Shown piece after piece: positions 27,544 to 35,468 of a stretch of 39,489 nucleotides of DNA. Made by a program: the position numbers and the translations under genes. The stretch covers positions 1-39,489 of the forward strand of contig MFIO01000007.1 in NCBI GenBank assembly GCA_001780775.1, written 5' to 3'. Numbering within the stretch: position 1 is the stretch's first letter; every line of letters starts with the position of its first letter. A model generated the notes under the pieces. The model had not been told where the DNA came from and did no database searches. It saw only the letters and a list, made by a program, of their open reading frames with translations. The DNA comes from Candidatus Giovannonibacteria bacterium RIFCSPLOWO2_12_FULL_43_11c (GTDB taxonomy: Bacteria; Patescibacteriota; Minisyncoccia; JACPKW01; UBA11713).

Positions 27544-29736
27544 ATGCAATTAAACCGTTTTTTGACTGTCGCAATCAAGACGGGAACTTATATCATTTTG
27601 TTTTTGCCTCTCGTTGTGTTTCAGGGGATGTATTTTCCGTTTATAACCGGCAAGAATTTCATATTCAGAATAATAGTCGAAATAATTTTCGCATTTTGGG
27701 TTGTTTTGGTTTTGCGGGATAAAAACTATTTGCCGAAGCGATCCTGGATTTTTTATTTTGTTTTAGCGTCTGTGGCGGTATTAGCGCTCGCGACGGTTTT
27801 TGGCGTGGACGCTTCGCGTTCGTTTTGGTCAAACTTCGAGCGTATGGAAGGGCTTTTAGGACATCTGCATCTATTGATGTATTTTCTAATTTTGGTTGGG
27901 GTTAACCGGACAGAAAAAGATTGGTGGAGATTTTTTCATGTTTCATTTATCGCAAGCCTCGCTGTCGGCGGATACGCCCTTTTTCAACTCGCCGGAATAA
28001 ATGAAATTCATCAGGGAGGCGCCCGTATAGACGCGACTCTTGGAAACGCAACGTATCTCGCGGTATATATGTTCTTCCATGTGTTTCTGGCCTTATATTA
28101 TTTTCTTAAATCGCAAAAAAATACATGGCGCGTTTTTTACGCAATTTTGTTTTTATTCGACGCCTTTTTGGTTTATCAAACAGCGACTAGGGGCGCAGTC
28201 TTAGGTTTGTTCGGAGGTTTATTTCTTTCCGCTCTGATCTTCAGTTTTTCCTCAGGCGACAAAAAGTGGCGCAATTTTTCATACGGTGCCATAGCGCTTA
28301 TGGTCGCATTAGGTTTTATTTTTTATTTTGCCAAAGATACTAAATTTATAAAGGAAAGCCCGACTCTCGCAAGGGTTCGGAATATATCGGTAGCGAGCGA
28401 TGATGCGCAGGCGCGGTTTCATATATGGAGCATGTCTTTTAAGGCGTTTAAAGAGCGCCCTATTTTAGGATGGGGTCCGGAAAATTTCTCCGTAGTTTTC
28501 GCCAAATATTTTGATCCAAGACTATGGTCTCGCGAGCCGTGGTTTGATCGCGCGCATAACGCCGTTTTGGACTGGCTTATCCAGGGGGGCGTTCTCGGCC
28601 TTATCGCGTATCTGGGAATTTTCGCAAGCTCCGTCTGGCTTCTTTTTAAACGATTTTTTGCGGGTAAAATATCAAATATCGAATTGAGCGTTTTTAGCGG
28701 ATTTCTTGCTGGATACTTTTTCCAAAATCTTTTCGTTTTTGATCAGATGGCTTCATATATATTGATCCTGGCCTTTTTTGCATATATAAATTTTCTCTCT
28801 GTTAAAGACGATAAAGAGACTAACCAATCGATTAACGTGTCCGAAGGCGCGCAGTATGTCTGGTCCTCCGCAATATTTATCGCCCTTTTCATCTCGCTTT
28901 ATATATTTAGCATAAAACCTATTCTTGCGAATACATCTCTCTTGTCGGCTTTAAGTAGCGCCAATAGTGGAAATTTTCAAAGGGCTCAAGATGAATTCAA
29001 GCGCTCGATAAACCTTTCTCCTTTAGGCAGACGAGAAGCCAGAGAACAATATTCATATTTCGCGTCGCTAATCGCTTCCAATCAGGAAATCCCCGAAGCG
29101 ATTAGAAAATCCAACCTTGAAGATGCAATAAAAGAAGCTACACTTCAAGCAGAGGATTCGCCGCAGGACGCAAGAACCGTGCTTTTTCTAGGCTCGCTTT
29201 ACGAAGCGGCCGGCAAGGGTCCAGAGGCTTTCGAAGCGTTTAAAAAAGCCCTCGAACTTTCCCCAAAAAAACAGCAGATTATTTTTCTTGTGGCCCAATA
29301 TTATTTGCAACAGCAAAATTTCGATAAGGCCATCGAGTTAGCGCAGATGGCTGTTGATCTCGACCCCACATATTTTGACGCGGTTAAAAATTTGATTTCT
29401 CTCGAAGTTTATGCCGGGAAAAATGATATGGCGCGCGAAGCAATTAAAAGCAGAATAGACTCCGGCAGCACATCTTCCGAGGAGCTGAAAAATTGGGCCA
29501 GCATCGCCGTTGGCCGAAAAAATTTTGCCCTAGCCGAGGAATTATATGTGGCGGCGATTAAGCTTGCTCCGAATGACATCCAATTAGTGGTAAATTTGGC
29601 CGCGACTTATTACGAATCCGGCAAGCCGAATTTGGCCATAGCCGAGCTTCGGAAAGCAATTGTCCAAGATCCTAAGTTTAAGGATCAGGGAGAAGCTTTT
29701 ATACGGGAGATAATGTCTGGCAGGAAACCGCGCTAA
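27544..29736 (+). CDS. O-antigen ligase/polymerase (Wzy_C) family membrane protein with C-terminal TPRs
   Basis: 730 aa; polytopic N-terminal part, GWGPENFSVVFAKYFDP...WFDRAHNAVLDWLIQGGVLGLIAYL motif; TPR-like repeats at C-terminus. Confidence 0.88.
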   Translation: MQLNRFLTVAIKTGTYIILFLPLVVFQGMYFPFITGKNFIFRIIVEIIFAFWVVLVLRDKNYLPKRSWIFYFVLASVAVLALATVFGVDASRSFWSNFERMEGLLGHLHLLMYFLILVGVNRTEKDWWRFFHVSFIASLAVGGYALFQLAGINEIHQGGARIDATLGNATYLAVYMFFHVFLALYYFLKSQKNTWRVFYAILFLFDAFLVYQTATRGAVLGLFGGLFLSALIFSFSSGDKKWRNFSYGAIALMVALGFIFYFAKDTKFIKESPTLARVRNISVASDDAQARFHIWSMSFKAFKERPILGWGPENFSVVFAKYFDPRLWSREPWFDRAHNAVLDWLIQGGVLGLIAYLGIFASSVWLLFKRFFAGKISNIELSVFSGFLAGYFFQNLFVFDQMASYILILAFFAYINFLSVKDDKETNQSINVSEGAQYVWSSAIFIALFISLYIFSIKPILANTSLLSALSSANSGNFQRAQDEFKRSINLSPLGRREAREQYSYFASLIASNQEIPEAIRKSNLEDAIKEATLQAEDSPQDARTVLFLGSLYEAAGKGPEAFEAFKKALELSPKKQQIIFLVAQYYLQQQNFDKAIELAQMAVDLDPTYFDAVKNLISLEVYAGKNDMAREAIKSRIDSGSTSSEELKNWASIAVGRKNFALAEELYVAAIKLAPNDIQLVVNLAATYYESGKPNLAIAELRKAIVQDPKFKDQGEAFIREIMSGRKPR

Positions 29737-29778
29737 AACGAAACCATAGCAAGCGCGGAATTGTTTTAATATGTATAC

Positions 29779-30435
29779 ATGACAAGCATAGTCTTGAGTT
29801 CTGTAGAGGAGGCAAGGGTTTTAAGGGAATGCGCCGCCAATCCCAATAAGGTTTTATTTGCCGCTACCAAACGGATAGGCGATATCGCATTGTCTTTTTG
29901 TCTTGCCGCGCTCACGCTTTTATTACTACCGTTTATTGCGCTGGCCATAAAAATTGAATCATCGGGCCCGATATTTTTCAAGCAAAAAAGAGTTGGGAAA
30001 GACGGAAAGCATTTTATGTTATGGAAGTTTCGCTCCACGCACCGCACTTCAGTAGACGAAACAATCGGATGGGGGGCGGAGGGGGATCATATCTATACGA
30101 AAGTTGGGAGATTTCTGCGCAAAAGTTATCTTGACGAATTGCCGCAAATTAAAAATGTTTTGAAGGGGGAGATGAGTCTTATCGGGCCTAGGCCAGAACG
30201 GCCTGAATTCGTGGAGATTTTTAAAAAAGAGATTCCGTTTTATGAATTGCGCATGCTCGTTCGCCCGGGGCTTACCGGTTGGGCGCAGGTTAATATGGGA
30301 AACCGCGCGTTTGCTAACGAAGCCAAGGAAAAACTGCGATATGACCTCTACTATATTAAGCACCGGACATTTTTAATGGAACTGAAAATTATCTTAAAAA
30401 CTCTTGCTATGTTGTCCCGAAGAACAGGAAGATAA
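29779..30435 (+). CDS. undecaprenyl-phosphate sugar phosphotransferase (bacterial sugar transferase family)
   Basis: 218 aa; KRIGDIALSF, FFKQKRVGKDGKHFMLWKFRS, LDELPQIKNVLKGEMSLIGPRPERPEF, RPGLTGWAQVN. Confidence 0.93.
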   Translation: MTSIVLSSVEEARVLRECAANPNKVLFAATKRIGDIALSFCLAALTLLLLPFIALAIKIESSGPIFFKQKRVGKDGKHFMLWKFRSTHRTSVDETIGWGAEGDHIYTKVGRFLRKSYLDELPQIKNVLKGEMSLIGPRPERPEFVEIFKKEIPFYELRMLVRPGLTGWAQVNMGNRAFANEAKEKLRYDLYYIKHRTFLMELKIILKTLAMLSRRTGR

Positions 30436-30437
30436 CG

Positions 30438-30465
30438 TTGACTTTTTATGCAGGTTTGCTATAAT
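30438..30465 (+). promoter_or_regulatory. promoter TTGACT-16-TATAAT driving a short terminated transcript
   Basis: TTGACT 30438-30443, TATAAT 30460-30465, starting 2 nt after the upstream stop codon. Confidence 0.8.
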
Positions 30466-30471
30466 GCAAAC

Positions 30472-30546
30472 AGTGAGTGTTCCGAAAGGAACTCTCAACT
30501 ACGTCTCACAATGCCCCGCAATTTGCGGGGTTTTGTGTTTTTTGTT
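30472..30546 (+). ncRNA. candidate small RNA: GAAA-capped hairpin inside an outer stem, then an intrinsic terminator
   Basis: GTGAG(30473-30477)/CTCAC(30505-30509) enclosing GTTCC-GAAA-GGAAC (30479-30492); terminator CCCCGCA-ATT-TGCGGGG (30514-30530) + TTTTGTGTTTTTTG. Confidence 0.6.
30514..30546 (+). terminator. intrinsic terminator of the small RNA unit
   Basis: CCCCGCA/TGCGGGG stem plus T-rich tract. Confidence 0.88.
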
Positions 30547-30573
30547 ACAACTCTTCTTTCTTTAAGTTATAAT
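30545..30573 (+). promoter_or_regulatory. promoter TTACAA-17-TATAAT for raiA
   Basis: TTACAA 30545-30550, TATAAT 30568-30573. Confidence 0.7.
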
Positions 30574-30578
30574 AAGTA

Positions 30579-30639
30579 TGGCCTGGGATACTGGCACTCA
30601 CTAAATGACGTAGTCACGGAGTTAGCCTATCCTAGGCCA
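30579..30639 (+). promoter_or_regulatory. structured 5' leader of raiA (candidate cis-regulatory RNA)
   Basis: 12-bp stem TGGCCTGGGATA(30579-30590)/TATCCTAGGCCA(30628-30639), inner GGC/GCC + ACTC/GAGT and TGAC-GTA-GTCA hairpin; begins about 6 nt after the -10 box. Confidence 0.65.
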
Positions 30640-30655
30640 TTAAAAATAGAATCAT

Positions 30656-31096
30656 ATGCAAATAAAAATAAAATCAACTGGCTTTAAATTAACAGAAGGG
30701 CTAAGAATATTGGCTGAGGAAAAATTGTTGGCTCCGGTGGAAAAGAGGCTAGGATCTGAATTACCAGCGGATCATTTCTTGGAAGTTGAGCTTGCGAAAG
30801 TTACAAATCATCATGAAGAGGGAAGAATTTGGAAATGCGAAGCAAATTTAGCTCTACCGCATATAAAGAGAACGCTTTACGCCAAAGCGATGGCGGAGAG
30901 TTTAGAAGTCGCGATTGACGAAGCGAAAGACGAAATTCTTCGCGAAATTGGCGATTATAAAAATAAACGCTCTTCGCAATTTTTGCGAGTCGCGCGCAAA
31001 TTAAAAGATTATATGCATGTAACTCGTTTGGCGCAAAGCGCCCGCTTTGCAACGAAGCACGCCGGGAATTTGTATCGATGGATTAGGAGAAAATAG
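30656..31096 (+). CDS. raiA: ribosome hibernation/translation-inhibitor factor RaiA/HPF
   Basis: 146 aa; MQIKIKSTGFKLTEGLRILAEEKL..., IWKCEANLALPHIKRTLYAKAMAESLEVAIDEAKDEILREI. Confidence 0.82.
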   Translation: MQIKIKSTGFKLTEGLRILAEEKLLAPVEKRLGSELPADHFLEVELAKVTNHHEEGRIWKCEANLALPHIKRTLYAKAMAESLEVAIDEAKDEILREIGDYKNKRSSQFLRVARKLKDYMHVTRLAQSARFATKHAGNLYRWIRRK

Positions 31097-31166
31097 TTTT
31101 CCACATCTCGACAAGACTTTTTTAAAATGCTATTTTTATAGTGAAAGTTTGAGAGGAGGAAAAAAA

Positions 31167-31340
31167 TTGAAAAGAAAAAGTAAAACAGATGAGGAGGATC
31201 AAAAAAAAGCGTCGACTGATAACCACCAGTTCACTGCGACAGAACTGATGGAGGTGGCGCGTATTTCAACGCGATTTGCTCAAAAAGGCTACCACAAATT
31301 CGGCGATCAGCGAAAAAAGGGAGGTTATCACGATGAATAA
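31167..31340 (+). CDS. short hypothetical protein (57 aa, TTG start)
   Basis: SD GAGGAGG (31153-31159) 7 nt before TTG; KRKSKTDEEDQKKASTDNHQFTATELMEVARISTRFAQKGYHKFGDQRKKGGYHDE. Confidence 0.5.
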   Translation: MKRKSKTDEEDQKKASTDNHQFTATELMEVARISTRFAQKGYHKFGDQRKKGGYHDE

Positions 31341-31395
31341 CTCGGATTCAAACTCCCTATCGACAACGGCTACCGTAGAACATTTACTACGGTAG
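31333..31395 (+). CDS. candidate 20-aa leader ORF reading through the terminator stem
   Basis: GGGAGG SD, ATG 31333, MNNSDSNSLSTTATVEHLLR, stop TAG 31393-31395 in the 3' arm of the terminator. Confidence 0.35.
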   Translation: MNNSDSNSLSTTATVEHLLR

Positions 31396-31402
31396 CTTTT
31401 TG
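31369..31402 (+). terminator. intrinsic terminator/attenuator upstream of secA
   Basis: GCTACCGTAG(31369-31378)/CTACGGTAGC(31387-31396) + TTTTTG. Confidence 0.88.
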
Positions 31403-31420
31403 TATTATCATTAGCGAATT

Positions 31421-33883
31421 ATGGGCATTTTGACCAAACTTTTCGGGATTTCGGGTGAGGCTGATTTAAAGAAATTATTGCCGATTGCAGAAGAGATAAA
31501 TTCTCTCGAGCCTGATTTTGAAAAGCTTTCTCGAGAAGATCTAAAAAATAAAACAAAGGAATTCAGAAAACGCATCACGGACGGGGAAAGCTTGGACGAT
31601 CTCATGCCGGAAGCATTCGCGGCCGCGCGGGAAGCGTCTAAAAGGACGCTTGGCCAGCGCCATTACGACGTCCAGCTGATGGGCGGAATTGTGCTCCACC
31701 AGGGGAAAATTTCCGAAATGAAGACCGGTGAAGGAAAGACTTTAGTCGCGACTCTGCCGGCGTACCTGAACGCGATTTCAGGCGAAGGGGTGCACGTCGT
31801 GACGGTAAACGATTATCTCTCTCGGCGCGATGCCGTATGGATGGGGGAGATTTATAACGCGCTTGGGCTCCAGACTGGCGTTTTAAACCATGAAGCGAGT
31901 TTTCTATACGATCCAACTCATGAAGCAAATAAAGAAGAAGACCGGGAACGCGATCAGCTCGGATCGTTCAAAGTTGTTCATGAATTTCTAAGGCCTGTTT
32001 CGAGGCGGGAGGCGTATCTCGCGGACATAACATATGGAACTAATAACGAATACGGCTTCGACTTTCTCCGCGATAATATGGCATATGCCGAAAGCCAAGT
32101 AGTGCAACGCGGCCATAATTTTGCAATCGTTGACGAAGTCGATTCAATTTTAATAGACGAAGCCAGAACCCCTCTTATTATATCAATGCCGGACGCGGAG
32201 TCTGGAGAACTTTATAAAATATTCTCGAAAATAGTTCCGCGTCTAAAAAAAGAGGAAGACTATAATGTTGACGAAAAACAAAAAGCTTCAACTTTGACAG
32301 AGGCGGGCATTGAAAAAATCGAAAGCATTCTTGGAATAAAAGATCTTTATACGGAGCGCGGCATGCGCTATGTTCACCACCTGGAGCAGGCGCTCCGGGC
32401 GCAGGCGCTTTTCGAGAGAGATCGCGATTATGTTGTAAAAAGCGGCGAAGTAATAATTGTCGACGAGTTTACTGGGCGATTAATGCCGGGGCGGCGCTGG
32501 TCGGACGGGCTTCATCAGGCGATTGAGGCCAAGGAGGGGGTGCGTGTTCAGCAGGAATCTCGCACTCTGGCAACCATTACTTTTCAAAATTATTTTAGGC
32601 TCTATAAAAAATTGTCTGGAATGACGGGGACGGCTTCGACATCTGCCGAAGAATTTCACAAGGTATATAATCTGGAAGCGGCCGAAATCCCGACGAATCG
32701 GCCGATGGTGCGCCTCGACAGGGGGGATAAAGTTTTTCAAAACGAATCCGGGAAGTTTAAAGCTGTCGCGAGAGAAGTAAAAGAAAGGCACGAAAAGGGT
32801 CAGCCAGTTTTGATAGGGACAGTTTCGATTGAAAAAAATGAGCGCCTTTCTGCAATATTGAAACGCGAGGGCGTTCCACATGAACTTTTAAACGCGAAAA
32901 ATCATGAACAAGAGGCGGAGATAATCGCGCAGGCCGGAGGGATCGGCCGGGTTACCCTTGCTACTAATATAGCAGGGCGGGGTGTGGATATAATTCTTGG
33001 AGGTAATCCACCCGATCCCGAAGGAGCTGAGCGAGTGCGAAGCTCAGGTGGTCTTTATGTCCTTGGCACGGAGAGGCACGAAGCGCGAAGAATTGATAAC
33101 CAGCTCCGCGGGCGTTCGGGAAGGCAAGGTGACCCGGGCGAGAGTCAGTTTTTTGTCTCACTCGAAGACGATTTGATGAGGATTTTCGGCTCGGAGAAAA
33201 TCAAAAATATGATGGGCTCGTTCGGGATTCCGGAGGATGAGCCCCTGGAGCATAAATTGGTTTCAAACGCCATCGAATCGGCGCAGGGGAAAATCGAGGG
33301 GCTCAATTTTGACGCGAGAAAACACCTTCTTGAATACGATGATGTTATGAACAAGCAAAGAAAATCAGTTTATGAAAGACGTAAAAAAGTTTTATACGGC
33401 TCGGACGATGAATTCAAGGAAATTTATAAGACTTATTTAAGCGAAGAAGTCACAGACGAAATTCTTGCGAAAAAAGAGGAGGAGCTTAAAGATTCTTTTT
33501 TGCCGACTTTAAGGACATATCTTCTACGCACGATTGATCTTTTGTGGATGGAGCACCTAGAACTCATGGAATATACACGCTCATCGGTGCGCCTGCGTGC
33601 GTACGGCCAGCGCGATCCATTGGTTGAATATAAAAATGAAGCAATCCGCCTTTTCAGAGAGCTCGAAGGGACAATGAGCACTAACTTTTCAAACTCGATA
33701 TTGCACCTCGGCGAACACACGCATCCTGGCGAGCGAAAACACGAAATCCAAATAATCGCTTCGTCCGCCAATAAAAACGAACCAGGCCGAAACGATCCCT
33801 GCCCGTGCGGATCCGGCAAAAAATATAAAAAATGCGGGATGTTGAATACAGAGGAGCACAAGAAAAATTTGGAAAGGAAATAA
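31421..33883 (+). CDS. secA: preprotein translocase subunit SecA
   Basis: 820 aa; [62 protein letters not shown]-terminal zinc motif [14 protein letters not shown]. Confidence 0.98.
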   Translation: MGILTKLFGISGEADLKKLLPIAEEINSLEPDFEKLSREDLKNKTKEFRKRITDGESLDDLMPEAFAAAREASKRTLGQRHYDVQLMGGIVLHQGKISEMKTGEGKTLVATLPAYLNAISGEGVHVVTVNDYLSRRDAVWMGEIYNALGLQTGVLNHEASFLYDPTHEANKEEDRERDQLGSFKVVHEFLRPVSRREAYLADITYGTNNEYGFDFLRDNMAYAESQVVQRGHNFAIVDEVDSILIDEARTPLIISMPDAESGELYKIFSKIVPRLKKEEDYNVDEKQKASTLTEAGIEKIESILGIKDLYTERGMRYVHHLEQALRAQALFERDRDYVVKSGEVIIVDEFTGRLMPGRRWSDGLHQAIEAKEGVRVQQESRTLATITFQNYFRLYKKLSGMTGTASTSAEEFHKVYNLEAAEIPTNRPMVRLDRGDKVFQNESGKFKAVAREVKERHEKGQPVLIGTVSIEKNERLSAILKREGVPHELLNAKNHEQEAEIIAQAGGIGRVTLATNIAGRGVDIILGGNPPDPEGAERVRSSGGLYVLGTERHEARRIDNQLRGRSGRQGDPGESQFFVSLEDDLMRIFGSEKIKNMMGSFGIPEDEPLEHKLVSNAIESAQGKIEGLNFDARKHLLEYDDVMNKQRKSVYERRKKVLYGSDDEFKEIYKTYLSEEVTDEILAKKEEELKDSFLPTLRTYLLRTIDLLWMEHLELMEYTRSSVRLRAYGQRDPLVEYKNEAIRLFRELEGTMSTNFSNSILHLGEHTHPGERKHEIQIIASSANKNEPGRNDPCPCGSGKKYKKCGMLNTEEHKKNLERK

Positions 33884-33890
33884 ATTGACA
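33839..33890 (+). repeat. secA 3' tail, copy 1 of diverged direct repeat
   Basis: atgttgaatacagaggagcacaagaaaaatttggaaaggaaataaattga; 41/50 matches by eye with 34637-34687. Confidence 0.75.
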
Positions 33891-33921
33891 CTTATCCCGC
33901 GATCGCATAAGAAGTACCACA

Positions 33922-34491
33922 TTATTTTAAACGGAAATGTCTTTTAAGCTCCTCTCCATTGTCAATATGCTCGCCGACAATCATACGGACATAAGGCCTA
34001 AGGGAGAAGAATTCTATTATATAATCAATTTCATTCCAGCACTCAAACGGATGAACAAAAACGCTCTTTTGGAACTGGTAAAATCCAAGTCTTTTCAGGC
34101 TTTTCGAAAGTGCATCTCGAGCCTTCTTTTGGCGCTCTGGTATATCAAATAGAACAATCCGCCACTTTTTATCCCACTTTTGCATCGCCGGAATCTTCAT
34201 TTCATCGATTTGATAAGTAAGCGCGCGTGTCTCACCCTTTTCGGTAAGAAGAATTGTCGAAGAGCCGTCCGGATTGTCTTTCGCTTCGACTAAACGAGCC
34301 TGATAGAGTCGAATTATTGATTTACGCAAAGCCCTACGATTAATCGCCTCCCAATTTTTTCTGATACCTTTTAGGATTTGAAAGTATTGGCGCGGTGAGT
34401 GTGTGAGACCAAGCGCGAGACCGCCCATAAGCAGTAGTAACACTTTTTGAGTTACTGGACCTATTTTTATGTCCAATTTCTTAGTCTCCAT
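33922..34491 (-). CDS. wHTH + Cas2-like (PaaX middle-domain-like) protein
   Basis: WRIVLFDIPERQKKARDALSKSLKRLGFYQFQKSVFVHPF...RMIVGEHIDNGEELKRHF is Cas2/PaaX_M-like; N-terminal winged-helix-like region; start at METKK with TATATT 8 nt upstream (ORF opens at 34518). Confidence 0.7.
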   Translation of the reverse strand: METKKLDIKIGPVTQKVLLLLMGGLALGLTHSPRQYFQILKGIRKNWEAINRRALRKSIIRLYQARLVEAKDNPDGSSTILLTEKGETRALTYQIDEMKIPAMQKWDKKWRIVLFDIPERQKKARDALSKSLKRLGFYQFQKSVFVHPFECWNEIDYIIEFFSLRPYVRMIVGEHIDNGEELKRHFRLK

Positions 34492-34627
34492 ATATTCATA
34501 ATATATCTCGTAACACAATAATGCTACTTTTCATGCTATCGCAGGGAAAGTATCAGATTAGTTCTTTTTACGTTGATTGTGAGAGTTGGATGTTCTAGAA
34601 TATTGGAATCAACTTAAGAAATATTAA

Positions 34628-34687
34628 AAGTGTAGAATGTTGAATACGGAGGAGCATCAAAAAAATATTGGAAAGAAATAGATTGAT
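34628..34687 (+). pseudogene. remnant second copy of the secA C-terminal tail
   Basis: aagtgtagaatgttgaatacggaggagcatcaaaaaaatattggaaagaaatag = KCRMLNTEEHQKNIGKK*, versus true tail [17 protein letters not shown]. Confidence 0.75.
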
Positions 34688-34702
34688 TTTATCACTGTAA
34701 TT

Positions 34703-34846
34703 ATGGGATATGAAGCTAAAAAAACAGAACATGCTGGAGCGAAGCACGGTAGCGGTGCTTATTGGGGCCGAAAGAAGAATGCTAAGAAGGAGAGCAATAA
34801 AATCCGACGTCGCAATTCAAAAAACGAAGTTCAACAGACTGTTTGA
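34703..34846 (+). CDS. small basic conserved-type hypothetical protein (47 aa), below the ORF-track cutoff
   Basis: MGYEAKKTEHAGAKHGSGAYWGRKKNAKKESNKIRRRNSKNEVQQTV*; composition and KTEHAGAKHGxGAYWGRKxxAKKESNKxRR pattern look protein-coding. Confidence 0.65.
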   Translation: MGYEAKKTEHAGAKHGSGAYWGRKKNAKKESNKIRRRNSKNEVQQTV

Positions 34847-34890
34847 CACTCGGTGTCGAACACGACGAACACGAACACATCTAAAACACT

Positions 34891-35325
34891 ATGACCTGTC
34901 CATTCTGTGATGACATAAAAAGGCAACCCATAATTATCTATAAGGATGATCTAGTCATATCATTTCCGACTAATATGCCGATTGTTACCGGTCACGTATT
35001 GGTTTGTCCAACGAGGCACGTTGAAAAAATTGATCAATTGTCGAACGGTGAATTGAAAGCGATTAAGGATTTGATTGTTAAGTTAAAAAAGGGCTTGGCA
35101 AGTTCATTGCTTGCCGAGGGGTTTAATATTGCTTGGAATGAAGGTAAAATGGCTGGGCAAGCGATAGATCATCTGCATATTCATGTAGTACCGAGAAAGA
35201 CTGGCGACAGCGGAATTCATGAGTATGATCCAAGAAAATTCCTTTACAGGCCAGGATCTAGGATTGAATCGCCAGAGCGGGAGCTGAAAGAGGTCGCTGC
35301 TCTTATTAAAACAAATCTTGGATAG
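34891..35325 (+). CDS. HIT family hydrolase
   Basis: 144 aa; CPFCDDI, HVLVCPTRHVEKI, HLHIHVVPR. Confidence 0.93.
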   Translation: MTCPFCDDIKRQPIIIYKDDLVISFPTNMPIVTGHVLVCPTRHVEKIDQLSNGELKAIKDLIVKLKKGLASSLLAEGFNIAWNEGKMAGQAIDHLHIHVVPRKTGDSGIHEYDPRKFLYRPGSRIESPERELKEVAALIKTNLG

Positions 35326-35468
35326 TTTAATGACAAAACAAATTATATTGCAAGTCGGCGTAAAAATACTTTTAAAAAATCATATCCGACACCGAGTGTT
35401 GACCAATGTGACACTAATTCATTTAGAGCAATTTGATTTTTAATGGTTTGTAAATGGTAAACTAAATC

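Noticed and set aside
30579-30640. Possible tRNA because of a long closing stem and compact ~61-nt fold
   Set aside because: No T-loop (TTCRA) sequence or cloverleaf-compatible arms; a 12-bp closing stem is not tRNA-like; kept as a structured leader instead.
30448-30687. 79-aa ORF in the track spanning the small RNA and leader
   Set aside because: Overlaps two promoters, a terminator and the raiA start; no SD; composition not convincing.
31047-31166. N-terminal extension of the 97-aa ORF upstream of secA
   Set aside because: Overlaps the raiA 3' end; the strong SD lies before the internal TTG at 31167.
33922-34518. CRISPR-Cas locus suggested by the Cas2-like domain
   Set aside because: No repeat-spacer array, Cas1 or effector seen in the window; winged-helix fusion fits the PaaX-like family better.
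34572-34613. GTTGATT...AATCAAC inverted repeat just before the secA-tail remnant, as a transposon end
   Set aside because: Only 7-bp arms, no transposase nearby, no matching second end found.
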